This document shows positions 24,988 through 33,756 of a DNA stretch of 64,000 nucleotides, one piece after another. The first letter of the stretch is position 1. Each line of letters opens with the position of its first letter. The stretch covers positions 310,001 through 374,000 of the forward strand of contig NZ_JBAWKD010000001.1 in NCBI RefSeq assembly GCF_037095735.1. Reading direction: 5' to 3'. The stretch is from Frigidibacter sp037095735 (GTDB taxonomy: Bacteria; Pseudomonadota; Alphaproteobacteria; Rhodobacterales; Rhodobacteraceae). Under the pieces are notes generated by a model, which was given only the letters and a program-made list of their open reading frames with translations, did no database searches and had not been told where the DNA came from. Both the position numbers and the translations under genes were made by a program.

Positions 24988-26091
24988 TCAGCCGATGGCG
25001 CCGCGGACGCCGCCGGTCTGCTGGCGGTCGCGCAGCAGGTGGTCAGCGAGCACCAGTGCCATCATCGCCTCGCCCACCGGCACGGCGCGGATGCCGACGC
25101 AGGGGTCATGACGGCCCTTGGTGATCAGCTCGCGCTCCTGCCCGGTGGTGTCGATGGTGCGCCGCGGCGTCAGGATCGACGAGGTCGGCTTCACCGCGAA
25201 GCGGCAGACCACCTCCTGCCCGGTCGAGATGCCGCCAAGGATCCCGCCGGCGTGGTTCGACAGGTAGAGCGGCGCCCCGTCGTTGCCCATGCGGATCTCG
25301 TCGGCATTGGCGCTGCCGGTCAGTTCCGCCGCGGCCATGCCCTCGCCGATCTCGACGGCCTTCACCGCATTGATCGACATCATCGCCGCCGCCAGATCGC
25401 CATCGAGCTTGCCGTAGATCGGCGCGCCGAGGCCCGCGGGCACGCCCGAGGCCACCACCTCGATCACCGCGCCGACCGAGTCATGCGCCTTGCGCAGCCC
25501 GTCGAGGTACTCGGTCCAGACCGCCGCCGCCTGCGCGTCGGGGCACCAGAACGGGTTCTGCTCGATCTGGTCGGCATCGAAGCGGGCGCGGTCGATGCGA
25601 TGCGGCCCGATCTGCGTCAGGTAGCCGGTGATCTTCACCCCCGGCGCCAGCGCGTCCAGCATCGCCCGCGCGACGCCGCCCGCCGCGACCCGTGCCGCGG
25701 TTTCCCGCGCGGACGAGCGCCCGCCGCCGCGATAGTCGCGGATCCCGTACTTCTGGTGATAGGTGATGTCGGCATGGCCCGGCCGGAAGCTCTGGGCGAT
25801 GTCGCCGTAATCCTTCGAGCGCTGGTCGGTGTTCTCGATCATCAGCTGAATCGGGGTGCCGGTGGTGACGCCCTCGAACACGCCTGACAGGATCTTCACC
25901 GCGTCGGGTTCCTGACGCTGGGTGGTGAAGCGGTTCTGGCCGGGCTTGCGGCGGTCGAGCCAGTGCTGCAGCGCGGCCGGGTCCAGCGCGATGCCCGGCG
26001 GGCAGCCGTCGACGGTGGCGCCAAGCGCCGGCCCGTGGCTTTCGCCCCAGGTGGTCATGCGGAAGGCCTGGCCGAAGGTGTTGAAGCTCAT
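24988..26091 (-). CDS. aroC: Chorismate synthase
   Basis: Final enzyme of the shikimate pathway (EPSP to chorismate, needing reduced FMN); 367 residues, standard length. Signatures: MSFNTFGQAFRMTTWGESHGPALGATVDGCPPG, RGGGRSSARETAARVAAGGVAR, SNHAGGILGGISTGQ and the C-terminal RHDPCVGIRAVPVGEAMMALVLADHLLRDRQQ. ATG 26091 has AGAGCGGAC upstream. It is a single gene, divergent from an MFS transporter. Confidence 0.97.
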   Translation of the reverse strand: MSFNTFGQAFRMTTWGESHGPALGATVDGCPPGIALDPAALQHWLDRRKPGQNRFTTQRQEPDAVKILSGVFEGVTTGTPIQLMIENTDQRSKDYGDIAQSFRPGHADITYHQKYGIRDYRGGGRSSARETAARVAAGGVARAMLDALAPGVKITGYLTQIGPHRIDRARFDADQIEQNPFWCPDAQAAAVWTEYLDGLRKAHDSVGAVIEVVASGVPAGLGAPIYGKLDGDLAAAMMSINAVKAVEIGEGMAAAELTGSANADEIRMGNDGAPLYLSNHAGGILGGISTGQEVVCRFAVKPTSSILTPRRTIDTTGQERELITKGRHDPCVGIRAVPVGEAMMALVLADHLLRDRQQTGGVRGAIG

Positions 26092-26246
26092 GTCCGCTCT
26101 CCCGCATCGCTCGCGGGGTAGTCCCTAGCCTCCGCGGGCGCGTGGCTCAAGGGGAATGCGTGGTCCCTGTGCGCGGGCGCGCATTGACCGCGGCCGGGGC
26201 GCGCGTAGGTTTGCCCCTTCTCGCCGCCCTCTCCCCGGACCCCGCC

Positions 26247-27467
26247 ATGCCCCCCTCCGCCTCTGCGGCCGCCGCCGCCACGGTTCCGACGCCCGCGCTC
26301 ACGCCGGGCCTGACCCTGCTGCTGGCCACGGCCTGCGGCATGATCGCCGCCAATCTCTATTACGCCCAGCCGCTGGTCGCTCCGATCGCCGAAACCTTCG
26401 CGATCTCGCCGGCCGTGGCCGGGTTCATCGTCACCATGAGCCAGCTGGGCTACGGGCTGGGACTGCTGTTCCTCGTGCCGGTCGCCGACCTCGTCGAGAA
26501 CCGGCGGCTGATCCTGTCGATCCTCGCGCTGGGCACGCTGGCGCTGCTGGGCGCGGCGCTGGCGGGATCGCAGGCGGGCTTCCTGACCGCGGCGCTGCTG
26601 ATCGGGCTCGGCTCGGTCTCGGTGCAGGTGATCGTGCCCTATGCCGCGGCCCTCGCCCCCGAGGCGCAGCGCGGACAGGTCGTGGGCTCGGTGCTGAGCG
26701 GGCTGATGACCGGGATCATGCTGGCCCGCCCGGTGTCGAGCTTCCTCGCCGATGCCTTCGGCTGGCGCACGGTGTTCTGGGTCTCGGCCGCGGCGCTGGT
26801 GGTGCTGGCGGCGGTGATCCGGCTGAAGCTGCCGCAGCGCCACCCCGGCAGCGGCATCGGCTACGGCACCCTGCTGGCATCGATGGCACGGCTGGCCGCG
26901 ACCCAGCCGGTGCTGCAGCGGCGGGTGATCTATCACGCGCTGCTCTTCGGGGCCTTCTCGCTGTTCTGGACGGTTGTGCCGTTGCACCTGGCGCGGGACT
27001 TCGGGCTCAGCCAGTCGGGGATCGCGCTCTTCGCGCTGGCGGGCGCCGCGGGGGCGGTGGCCGCGCCGATCGGCGGGCGGCTGGCGGACCGCGGCCATGG
27101 CACGGCGGCGGCGGTGGCCGCGCTGGCGATGGCCGTGGTCTCCTTCGCGATCGGGGCGGCGGCGACCGGGCCAAGCGGGCTCTGGATCGTGGTGCTGGTC
27201 GCGGCCGGGGTGCTTCTGGACTTCGGCGTTTCGCTGAACCTCGTGGTCAGCCAGCGCGCGATCTTCGGCCTTGGCGCGGATCTGCGCGGCAGGCTGAACG
27301 GCCTGTTCATGGCCGGATTTTTCATCGGGGGGGCCGCGGGATCGGCGCTTGGCGGCTGGTCCTGGTCCGCGGGCGGCTGGCCGCTCGCCTCGCTGATCGG
27401 TGGCGCGATGCCGGGCCTAGCGCTGCTGGCCTTCCTCGGCTTCCGCCTCGCGGGGGCGCGCGACTAG
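26247..27467 (+). CDS. MFS transporter (YgaY/YtbD-like)
   Basis: Major facilitator permease, 406 residues from ATG 26247, 12 predicted helices. Helix 1 onward reads LLLATACGMIAANLYYAQPLVAPIAETFAISPAVAGFIVTMSQLGYGLGLLFLVPVADLVENRRLIL, with motif A as PVADLVENRR. The LSGLMTGIMLARPVSSFLADAFGWRTVFW region is typical of the subgroup often labelled multidrug efflux. The in-frame GTG 26142 would add a non-hydrophobic leader that looks like non-coding DNA. Substrate unknown. The gene ends at GC-rich repeat B. Confidence 0.85.
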   Translation: MPPSASAAAAATVPTPALTPGLTLLLATACGMIAANLYYAQPLVAPIAETFAISPAVAGFIVTMSQLGYGLGLLFLVPVADLVENRRLILSILALGTLALLGAALAGSQAGFLTAALLIGLGSVSVQVIVPYAAALAPEAQRGQVVGSVLSGLMTGIMLARPVSSFLADAFGWRTVFWVSAAALVVLAAVIRLKLPQRHPGSGIGYGTLLASMARLAATQPVLQRRVIYHALLFGAFSLFWTVVPLHLARDFGLSQSGIALFALAGAAGAVAAPIGGRLADRGHGTAAAVAALAMAVVSFAIGAAATGPSGLWIVVLVAAGVLLDFGVSLNLVVSQRAIFGLGADLRGRLNGLFMAGFFIGGAAGSALGGWSWSAGGWPLASLIGGAMPGLALLAFLGFRLAGARD

Positions 27468-27480
27468 GGCGCCCGGGCGC

Positions 27481-27522
27481 AGGGGGGCGCGGGGGGGGGC
27501 GCGCCTCCCCCCGACCCTGTTC
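27481..27522. repeat. GC-rich intergenic repeat, copy B
   Basis: Same architecture as 19050-19095: GGGGGGCGCGGGGGGG, about 9 nt, CCCCCCGACC, then CTGTTCTG where copy A has TTGCCTG. It fills the 57-bp gap between the convergent MFS gene and petC and could act as a bidirectional terminator. Confidence 0.55.
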
Positions 27523-27524
27523 TG

Positions 27525-28316
27525 TCAGGCCTGCCGCTTGTGCTTGAGCGGCGCCCAGATCTTCTTGTTGGTCAGGTACAGCAGCACCGACAGCAGCCCA
27601 AGGAACAGGACCGCGACGAAGCCCACCTGCTTGCGGGCCATCATCTTCGGTTCGGCCGCCCACATCAGGAAGGTCGCCACGTCCTCGGCCATGTGGCTGA
27701 CGTCGTTGGGCGAGCCGTCGGCGTATTCCACCTGGCCGTCGGTCAGGGGCGGCGGCATCGCGATCCAGCCGGTCGAGAAGGCGTGGTTCTCGTAGAAGGT
27801 GGTTCCGGCCTGGTCCATCGTCTCGCCGGTATAGCCGGTCAGAATCGCATGGATGTATTCCGGCCCGCCGATGCCGCGCAGCAGCTGGCTGATCCCGGTG
27901 CCGTAGGGCCCGTGGAAGGCCGCGCGGCCCTTGGCCATCAGCGACAGGTCCGGCGCGTTCGGCAAGGAGGAATGCGGGAAGTGGTCGGCCGGGACCCCTT
28001 CACGATCCTCGCCGGTTTCCGCATCGACCACGGTGAACTGGGTCGCATAGGCGCGGACCTGGTCCTCGGGCAGATGCGGCCCGCCCTCGTCCGCGAGCGA
28101 GCGGATCGGCACGAACTTCATGCCGTGGCAGGCGGCGCAGACCTCGGTATAGACCTGCAGCCCGCGTTGCAGCTGGTGTTCGTCGAACTTGCCGAACGGC
28201 CCCTCGAAGCTGAAGGACCAGTCCTCGATGTGGTGGCCGCCGGTCTCGGCAGCCGCCGCGGGCATCGCCAGCGCCAGCGCGGAGGCGGCGGCGAGGGTGA
28301 GAGTGCGCATGCTCAT
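27525..28316 (-). CDS. petC: Cytochrome c1
   Basis: Haem c subunit of the bc1 complex, 263 residues; passes electrons from the Rieske protein to cytochrome c in the periplasm. A signal peptide ends near AAAAET (residues 20-25). The haem motif is CAACH (Cys60, Cys63, His64), RSLADEGGP and the axial-Met region IAMPPPLTDGQVEY follow. A single C-terminal anchor (VGFVAVLFLGLLSVLLYLTNKKIW) ends in a basic tail. ATG 28316 has GAGGGGA 6 bp upstream. Last gene of petABC, 11 bp after petB. Confidence 0.97.
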   Translation of the reverse strand: MSMRTLTLAAASALALAMPAAAAETGGHHIEDWSFSFEGPFGKFDEHQLQRGLQVYTEVCAACHGMKFVPIRSLADEGGPHLPEDQVRAYATQFTVVDAETGEDREGVPADHFPHSSLPNAPDLSLMAKGRAAFHGPYGTGISQLLRGIGGPEYIHAILTGYTGETMDQAGTTFYENHAFSTGWIAMPPPLTDGQVEYADGSPNDVSHMAEDVATFLMWAAEPKMMARKQVGFVAVLFLGLLSVLLYLTNKKIWAPLKHKRQA

Positions 28317-28327
28317 GATCGGTCCCC

Positions 28328-29662
28328 TCACTCGGCCGCGACGGTCTTGGCGGAGCCGTCCGCCGGGTAATGCGCCGCGAAGTCGTCCTCGATCGTGGCG
28401 GGGATCGGCAGCGGCTTCTCGATCACGCCCAGAAGCGGCAGGATCACCAGGAAGTAGACGAACCAGTAGGCGGCGGCGATCAGCGAGATCCAGGTGTAGA
28501 TCCCCTCGGCCGGTTGCGCGCCGACCCACATCAGCACGACGAAATCGACGACCAGCAGCGCGAACCACCAGCGGAACATCGGCCGGTAGCGGCCCGAGCG
28601 CACCGAGGAGGTGTCGAGCCAGGGCACCAGCGCCATGACGACGATCGCCCCGAACATCGCGAGCACGCCGAAGAACTTCGCGTCGACGATGCCGAAGGTG
28701 ATCCAGTTCACGAACATCACCAGCCAGACGTCCGAGGTGAACGCCCGCAGGATCGCGTAGAAGGGCAGGAAGTACCATTCCGGCACGATATGCGCGGGCG
28801 TCGAGAGCGGGTTCGCCTCGATGTAGTTGTCGGGGTGGCCGAGGTAGTTCGGCATGAAGCCCACGACCGCGAAGAAGATCGCCAGGATCACGGCCAGCGC
28901 GAACAGGTCCTTGATCACGAAGTAGGGCCAGAACGGCACAGTGTCCTTCTCGGCCTCGGCCTTCGAGCCGCGGCGGACCTCGACGCCCGTCGGGTTGTTG
29001 TTGCCCGTCGAGTGGAAGGCCCAGATGTGCACCGCTACCAGCGCCGCGATCACGAAGGGCAGCAGGTAGTGCAGCGAGAAGAAGCGGTTCAGCGTGGCGT
29101 TGTCGACCGCCGGGCCGCCCAGCAGCCAGGTCTGGATCGACGGGCCGATGCCCGGGATCGCGCCGAAGAGGCCGGTGATGACCGTGGCGCCCCAGAAGGA
29201 CATCTGCCCCCAGGGCAGGACGTAGCCCATGAAGGCCGTGCCCATCATCGCGAGGTAGATCAGCATGCCCACGATCCAGGTCACTTCGCGCGGGGCCTTG
29301 TAGGACCCGTAGTAGAGACCGCGGAAGATGTGGATGTAGACGGCGAAGAAGAACAGCGACGCCCCGTTCGCATGCAGGTAGCGCAGCATGTAGCCGCCGT
29401 TCACGTCGCGCATGATGTGCTCGACCGACGAGAAGGCGAGGCTGACGTGCGGCGTGTAATGCATCACCAGCACGATGCCGGTGGCGATCTGCAGCACGAG
29501 GCAGAAGGTCAGGATGATGCCCCAGATCCACATCCAGTTGAGGTTCTTGGGCGTCGGGATCATCAGCGTGTCATAGACCAGCGCCACGATCGGCAGCCGC
29601 TTGTGCAGCCATTTCTCGGGGGCGGTCTTCGGTTCGTAATGATCGTGCGGGATACCGGCCAT
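28328..29662 (-). CDS. petB: Cytochrome b of the bc1 complex
   Basis: Core membrane subunit with two b haems and the Qo/Qi sites; 444 residues, the length of the Rhodobacter protein, eight helices. Haem-ligand helices are VEHIMRDVNGGYMLRYLHANGASLFFFAVYIHIFRGLYYGSY and RFFSLHYLLPFVIAALVAVHIWAFH. The Qo motif PEWYFLPFYAILR is present, and GATVITGLFGAIPGIG follows PWGQMSFWG. ATG 29662 has GAGGAAAGC upstream. It lies 10 bp after petA. Confidence 0.98.
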   Translation of the reverse strand: MAGIPHDHYEPKTAPEKWLHKRLPIVALVYDTLMIPTPKNLNWMWIWGIILTFCLVLQIATGIVLVMHYTPHVSLAFSSVEHIMRDVNGGYMLRYLHANGASLFFFAVYIHIFRGLYYGSYKAPREVTWIVGMLIYLAMMGTAFMGYVLPWGQMSFWGATVITGLFGAIPGIGPSIQTWLLGGPAVDNATLNRFFSLHYLLPFVIAALVAVHIWAFHSTGNNNPTGVEVRRGSKAEAEKDTVPFWPYFVIKDLFALAVILAIFFAVVGFMPNYLGHPDNYIEANPLSTPAHIVPEWYFLPFYAILRAFTSDVWLVMFVNWITFGIVDAKFFGVLAMFGAIVVMALVPWLDTSSVRSGRYRPMFRWWFALLVVDFVVLMWVGAQPAEGIYTWISLIAAAYWFVYFLVILPLLGVIEKPLPIPATIEDDFAAHYPADGSAKTVAAE

Positions 29663-29672
29663 GCTTTCCTCC

Positions 29673-30236
29673 TCAGCCCAGCAGGATCGTCGTGTCGTCC
29701 GAGAAGGACGCGGTGGGCACCGGCAGGTTCTGCGGCGCGGGGCCTTTGCGGATGCGGCCGGCGGCATCGTAGTGCGAGCCGTGGCAGGGGCAGAACCACC
29801 CGCCGAAATCGCCCGCCCCGTCGCCGATCGGCACGCAGCCCAGATGGGTGCACACACCCATCATCACCAGCCATTCGCCGGCCTCGTCGAGCGTCCGGTT
29901 GGCATCCGTCGCCTGCGCATCGGCCGCCTTGTTGGCGTTGCGGGCGTTGGTGTCGACCAGCTGGCTCATCTCGACCGCGCGGGCGGAGTCGATGTCCTCC
30001 TGCGAGCGGCGGCGGATGAACACGGGTTTCCCACGCCACTTCACAGTCAGTTGAGTCCCCGTTTCCACGGCGCTCACATCGACGTAGATGGAGGCCAGGG
30101 CCTGCACGTCCGCCGAGGGGTTCATCTGGTTGACCAGCGTCCAGACGGCAGCGCCGGTCGCGACGGCACCGGTTCCGGCCGTCGCGTAGTAGAGAAAGTC
30201 GCGGCGGGTGCCTACGTGATCGTCTGCGTGGGACAC
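29673..30236 (-). CDS. petA: Rieske iron-sulfur protein of the bc1 complex
   Basis: [2Fe-2S] subunit, 187 residues. The uncleaved Tat-type anchor reads TRRDFLYYATAGTGAVATGAAVWTLV. Cluster motifs are CTHLGC and CPCHGSHYD, with GPAPQNLPVP closing the cluster domain. The start is GTG 30236 with AAGGAG about 7 bp upstream. It is the first gene of petABC. The 238 bp before it carries the operon promoter and the divergent PAP2 gene's leader; I see no unambiguous -35/-10 pair there. The PetP/PetR pair at 10.9-12.2 kb is the expected regulator by analogy with R. capsulatus. Confidence 0.97.
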   Translation of the reverse strand: MSHADDHVGTRRDFLYYATAGTGAVATGAAVWTLVNQMNPSADVQALASIYVDVSAVETGTQLTVKWRGKPVFIRRRSQEDIDSARAVEMSQLVDTNARNANKAADAQATDANRTLDEAGEWLVMMGVCTHLGCVPIGDGAGDFGGWFCPCHGSHYDAAGRIRKGPAPQNLPVPTASFSDDTTILLG

Positions 30237-30474
30237 GTGTAAACTCCTTCCCTAGCCGGAAGGCGTGCAGACGCGGGGGCGCACACCTCCCTCGTCTGCC
30301 GATATCGGCCCTCCATCCGGGGCCGGTTTTATCCGTGGATTCAAGGCCAGTCCAGCGTGCATTCCCCTTGAGGCTGCCCCTGCGGGAATTCGTCGCTGCG
30401 TCGTGGCGAATGTGTGTCGCAAAAACGTGATGACGCGACGATACTGCACCAGGACGCGATGCTCGGGAGGTGGC

Positions 30475-31131
30475 GTGGTTCGTTCCGTTCTTGGCCGGCT
30501 GGCCGCGGTGATGCGCGTCACGCAGGTGATTCTGCTGGTTCTTGCCCTCACCGTGGCGCTTGGCGACTGGCGCGCGTCCAAGGTGGGCGACCGGCTGCAG
30601 ATCGCGCTGCCGCTGCTGGCGCTGGCCTGCCAGCCCTCGCCTTTCGCCGCGCAGGAATTCGTCCTGCGCTACGGGGCGATGTTTACGGCCGCCCATGGCA
30701 CCAAGCGCGCCCTCGACGGGACGGAAATCAACCGCCGCCCCGATGGCGGGGCCAGCGGTTTCCCCTCGGCCCATACCTCGACGGCCGTGCTGGGGGCGAG
30801 CGCGCTGCTGCGCGACTGCCTGGTGCGCGCGCCGGTCGCGCAGGGGGTGGCGATCTTCGCCGCAACCTTCGTCGGCGCCTCGCGCATCGACGCCGGACGG
30901 CACGACATCTGGCAGGTCTTCGCCGGGGCGCTGCTGGGCCTTGGCAGCGACCGCCTGCTGCGCCGCGACGGCCCGGCGCGGGCCCGTGCGGTGGACATGG
31001 TGTGTGCTGCGCGCAACGCCGCGGTCCGGTTCCTGCGCCACCTGTGCACCGCGGGTCTTGCCGCGCCGGGGCGCCTCGCGGCAGCATGGCGATCACGGCG
31101 CTTGCGCGGCGCCGGCAAGGCCGGAGCTTGA
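30475..31131 (+). CDS. PAP2-family (type 2 phosphatidic acid) phosphatase
   Basis: Membrane phosphatase of 218 residues. The three PAP2 motifs are recognisable: K-x6-RP as KRALDGTEINRRP, PSGH as SGFPSAHTSTAVLGA, and SR-x5-H-x3-D as SRIDAGRHDIWQVFAGALLG. GTG 30475 is preceded by GGGAGG at 30465-30470, so it is favoured over ATG 30430. The downstream barrel protein starts 3 bp after the stop, which implies one transcript. A lipid A or phospholipid phosphatase role (LpxE/LpxF-like) is an inference from that pairing. Confidence 0.8.
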   Translation: MVRSVLGRLAAVMRVTQVILLVLALTVALGDWRASKVGDRLQIALPLLALACQPSPFAAQEFVLRYGAMFTAAHGTKRALDGTEINRRPDGGASGFPSAHTSTAVLGASALLRDCLVRAPVAQGVAIFAATFVGASRIDAGRHDIWQVFAGALLGLGSDRLLRRDGPARARAVDMVCAARNAAVRFLRHLCTAGLAAPGRLAAAWRSRRLRGAGKAGA

Positions 31132-31134
31132 GCG

Positions 31135-31770
31135 ATGCGGATACTGCTTCCCCTGGCGCTGTCCGTCAGCCTGCTGCCCGCGGCGGCTCGGGCCGAGGTG
31201 ACCCTTTCCTTCTATGGCGGCCTGCAGTCGGTCACCGGCAGCACGGTCGATGACAGCACGCTTGGCCGGCAGGGCATCGACTGGGACGGCAAGTCGACGG
31301 CGGTGCCCCCCTACTGGGGCGCCCGTGCGACCTGGTGGCGCGACGATGCCTGGGGCTTCGGGCTCGAGTTCAACCACGCCAAGGCCTATGCCGACAACAA
31401 GGCCGAGGCAGGTTATGACACGCTCGAGTTCACCGACGGGCTGAACTTCGCCACCGTCAACGCCTTCCGTCGCTGGCAGCAGCCGGGCCGGGCCTGGGCG
31501 CCCTATGTCGGCGCCGGCGTCGGCCTGTCGATCCCGCATGTCGAAGTGACGGCGGCGGGTTCGGACAATTCGACCTTCGGCTATCAGATCACCGGACCGG
31601 TGGTGCAGCTGGTCGCGGGCACCACCTGGGGCGTCAACGACCGCTGGGAGCTGTTCGGCGAGTGGAAGGGCGCCTGGTCGAAGCACGAGGCCGAGCTCGA
31701 CGGCGGCGGCACGCTGAAGGCCGAGCTGATCACCAACGCGCTGAACCTCGGGATCAGCTACCGCTTCTGA
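31135..31770 (+). CDS. Outer-membrane beta-barrel protein, lipid A oxidase (LpxQ)-like
   Basis: A 211-residue secreted protein: signal peptide to about residue 20 (LLPLALSVSLLPAAARA), then alternating-residue beta strands ending in the typical C-terminal aromatic, ISYRF. The stretches EVTLSFYGGLQS, VPPYWGARATWW, FNHAKAYADNKAE, EFTDGLNFATVNAF and PYVGAGVGLSIPHVEV match proteins in Rhodobacteraceae annotated as lipid A oxidase, related to rhizobial LpxQ, which converts the proximal glucosamine of lipid A to 2-aminogluconate. That match is from memory, so the enzymatic role is tentative; the barrel itself is clear. Pairing with a PAP2 phosphatase supports envelope lipid modification. Confidence 0.68.
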   Translation: MRILLPLALSVSLLPAAARAEVTLSFYGGLQSVTGSTVDDSTLGRQGIDWDGKSTAVPPYWGARATWWRDDAWGFGLEFNHAKAYADNKAEAGYDTLEFTDGLNFATVNAFRRWQQPGRAWAPYVGAGVGLSIPHVEVTAAGSDNSTFGYQITGPVVQLVAGTTWGVNDRWELFGEWKGAWSKHEAELDGGGTLKAELITNALNLGISYRF

Positions 31771-31778
31771 CCCCTGCC

Positions 31779-32390
31779 CTATTGCTTCGGCAGGGTCTGG
31801 ACCATCGCGGGCCGGGTCGCGAAGCCCTCATACCACTCTGCCAGCGCCGGACGGCCGTCGCGCCAGCCGCGCTCGTCGAAGCGGAAGTCGAGATAGCCCA
31901 GCAGGCAGCCCAGCGCGATCGCCGGTGCATCCGCGCGCTCGGTCGGCATCGTGGGCAGCCAGCGCGCCTCGATCACGTCCAGACAGCGTGCGACCTTGGC
32001 CCAGTGGCCTTCGACCCAGGGCGCGAATCGCAGCTCTTCGGGGCGCAGGCGGCGTTCGTAGGACATCATCAGCGCCGCATCGAGCGCGCCCTCGACCGTC
32101 GATTCTATCACCAGCGCGTCCCAGAGCGCCTCGCCCTGCGGATAGAGCGTGCCGCCGGCCTGCGCGTCGATCCAGCGCAGGATCACCCGGCTGTCGTACA
32201 GCACCTTGCCCGGCGCGATCTCGAGCGCGGGCACCTTGCCGATCGGGTTCGCCTCGACCGGGGCCTGGCTCGAATCGACGGGGGTGCCAGAACCCGACAC
32301 CAGCTCGACCCGGTCGATCAGCCCGGTCTCGACGAGCGCGACCATGATCTTGCGGACGAAGGGCGACAGCGGCGAGTGGTAAAGGCGCAT
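31779..32390 (-). CDS. Glutathione S-transferase family protein
   Basis: GST-fold protein, 203 residues, convergent with the barrel gene (8 bp between stops). The N-terminal thioredoxin-like domain is MRLYHSPLSPFVRKIMVALVETGL, with Ser6/Ser9 as candidate catalytic residues, and GKVPALEIAPGKVLYDSRVILRWID gives the cis-Pro and glutathione-binding site. The helical domain follows (IALGCLLGYLDFRFDERGWRDGRPALAEWYEGFATRPA). It lies 71 bp after mtaB on the same strand and may be its last operon member. Confidence 0.87.
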   Translation of the reverse strand: MRLYHSPLSPFVRKIMVALVETGLIDRVELVSGSGTPVDSSQAPVEANPIGKVPALEIAPGKVLYDSRVILRWIDAQAGGTLYPQGEALWDALVIESTVEGALDAALMMSYERRLRPEELRFAPWVEGHWAKVARCLDVIEARWLPTMPTERADAPAIALGCLLGYLDFRFDERGWRDGRPALAEWYEGFATRPAMVQTLPKQ

Positions 32391-32461
32391 GGTTGGCTCC
32401 GGCGTTTCGGTTCGGCCCGGACCCTGACCCGTCATGCAGCGAGTGTCCAGCCGCGGCGTCC

Positions 32462-33754
32462 TCAGGCGGAAAGGCGCCCGCCCTGATGGCCCCGGATCGT
32501 CAGATCGAGGATCGTGCCCTCGGGCTGGTCGGTGTCGAAGGCGACCTCGGTGAACTGCTCGGTCCGCCCGAGGCGCGGGCCTTCGGTCAGCACACGGTGA
32601 CTGCGGCCGACCTGCGCGGCCAGATGGCGCTGCAGCGCCGTATCGCCCGCGGCGCGCAGCCGCGCGGCGCGGTCCTTGATCGCGGGGCCCTTCACCTGCG
32701 GCATCCGCGCCGCGGGCGTGCCCTTGCGGGGGCTGTAGGGGAAGACGTGCAGGAAGGTCAGGTCGCAATCGGTCACGAGCTTCAGCGAGTTGTCGAACAT
32801 CGCCTCGGTTTCCGTGGGGAAGCCGGCGATGATGTCGGCGCCGAAGATCATGTCGGGGCGCAGCTTCCGCGCCTCTTCGCAGAAGGCGATGGCATCGTCG
32901 CGCAGATGGCGGCGCTTCATTCGCTTCAGGATCATGTCGTCGCCGGCCTGCAGGCTCAGGTGCAGATGCGGCATCAGCCGCGGCTCGGTCGCGATCGCCT
33001 GCATCAGGTTCTCGTCCGCCTCGATCGAATCGATGGACGAGATCCGCAGGCGGGCAAGGTCCGGCACCAGCTTCAGGATCCGCATCACCAGATCGCCCAG
33101 CCGCGGCGTGGCCGGCAGGTCGGCGCCCCAGCTGGTCAGGTCGACGCCGGTCAGCACCACCTCGTTGAAGCCCTTGTCGACAAGGCGCTTGATCTGCTCG
33201 ACCACCACCCCCGCCGGGACGGAGCGCGAATTGCCGCGGCCGAAGGGGATGATGCAGAAGGTGCAGCGGTGGTCGCAGCCGTTCTGCACCTGCACATAGG
33301 CGCGGTGACGGCCGAAGCCGTCGATCAGGTGGCCGGCGGTCTCTTTCACCGACATGATGTCGTCGACGCGGATCTTTTCCGTCTCGCCGATCAAATCGGC
33401 GCCGGCCGTGCTGAAATCAGGGCTGCGGAATTCACGCCCGAGTTCCGCCCATGTGTCGGCCAGCATCTTTTCGTGATTGCCGATGATCCGCGTGACCTCG
33501 GGCATCCCGGCGAAAGTTTCGGGCTCGGTCTGCGCGGCGCAGCCGGTGACGATGACCGGCGCGCCGGGATTTTCGCGGGCAAGGCGGCGGATCTCCTGCT
33601 TGGCCTTGCGCACGGCTTCCGCCGTGACGGCGCAGGTGTTGACGACCACCGCGCCGGGCAGGCCGGCGGCGGCGGACAGCTCGCGCATCGCCTCGGTCTC
33701 GTAGGCGTTCAGGCGACAGCCGAGCGTCGCGAAGACCGGGGGTTTCGCGTCCAT
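32462..33754 (-). CDS. mtaB: tRNA t6A37 methylthiotransferase MtaB
   Basis: Radical-SAM enzyme converting t6A to ms2t6A at position 37 of ANN-decoding tRNAs. The 430-residue protein has the MTTase N-terminal domain with three cluster cysteines (LGCRLN, NTCAV, TGCAAQ). The radical SAM motif is CDHRCTFC with RGNSRSVP downstream, and there is a short C-terminal TRAM-like domain (RVLTEGPRLGRTEQFTEVAF). ATG 33754 is 3 bp beyond the dapF stop; GTG 33760 would overlap that stop by 4 bp (GTGA). Its proximity to tRNA-Lys(UUU), one of its substrates, is probably chance. Confidence 0.93.
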   Translation of the reverse strand: MDAKPPVFATLGCRLNAYETEAMRELSAAAGLPGAVVVNTCAVTAEAVRKAKQEIRRLARENPGAPVIVTGCAAQTEPETFAGMPEVTRIIGNHEKMLADTWAELGREFRSPDFSTAGADLIGETEKIRVDDIMSVKETAGHLIDGFGRHRAYVQVQNGCDHRCTFCIIPFGRGNSRSVPAGVVVEQIKRLVDKGFNEVVLTGVDLTSWGADLPATPRLGDLVMRILKLVPDLARLRISSIDSIEADENLMQAIATEPRLMPHLHLSLQAGDDMILKRMKRRHLRDDAIAFCEEARKLRPDMIFGADIIAGFPTETEAMFDNSLKLVTDCDLTFLHVFPYSPRKGTPAARMPQVKGPAIKDRAARLRAAGDTALQRHLAAQVGRSHRVLTEGPRLGRTEQFTEVAFDTDQPEGTILDLTIRGHQGGRLSA

Positions 33755-33756
33755 GC

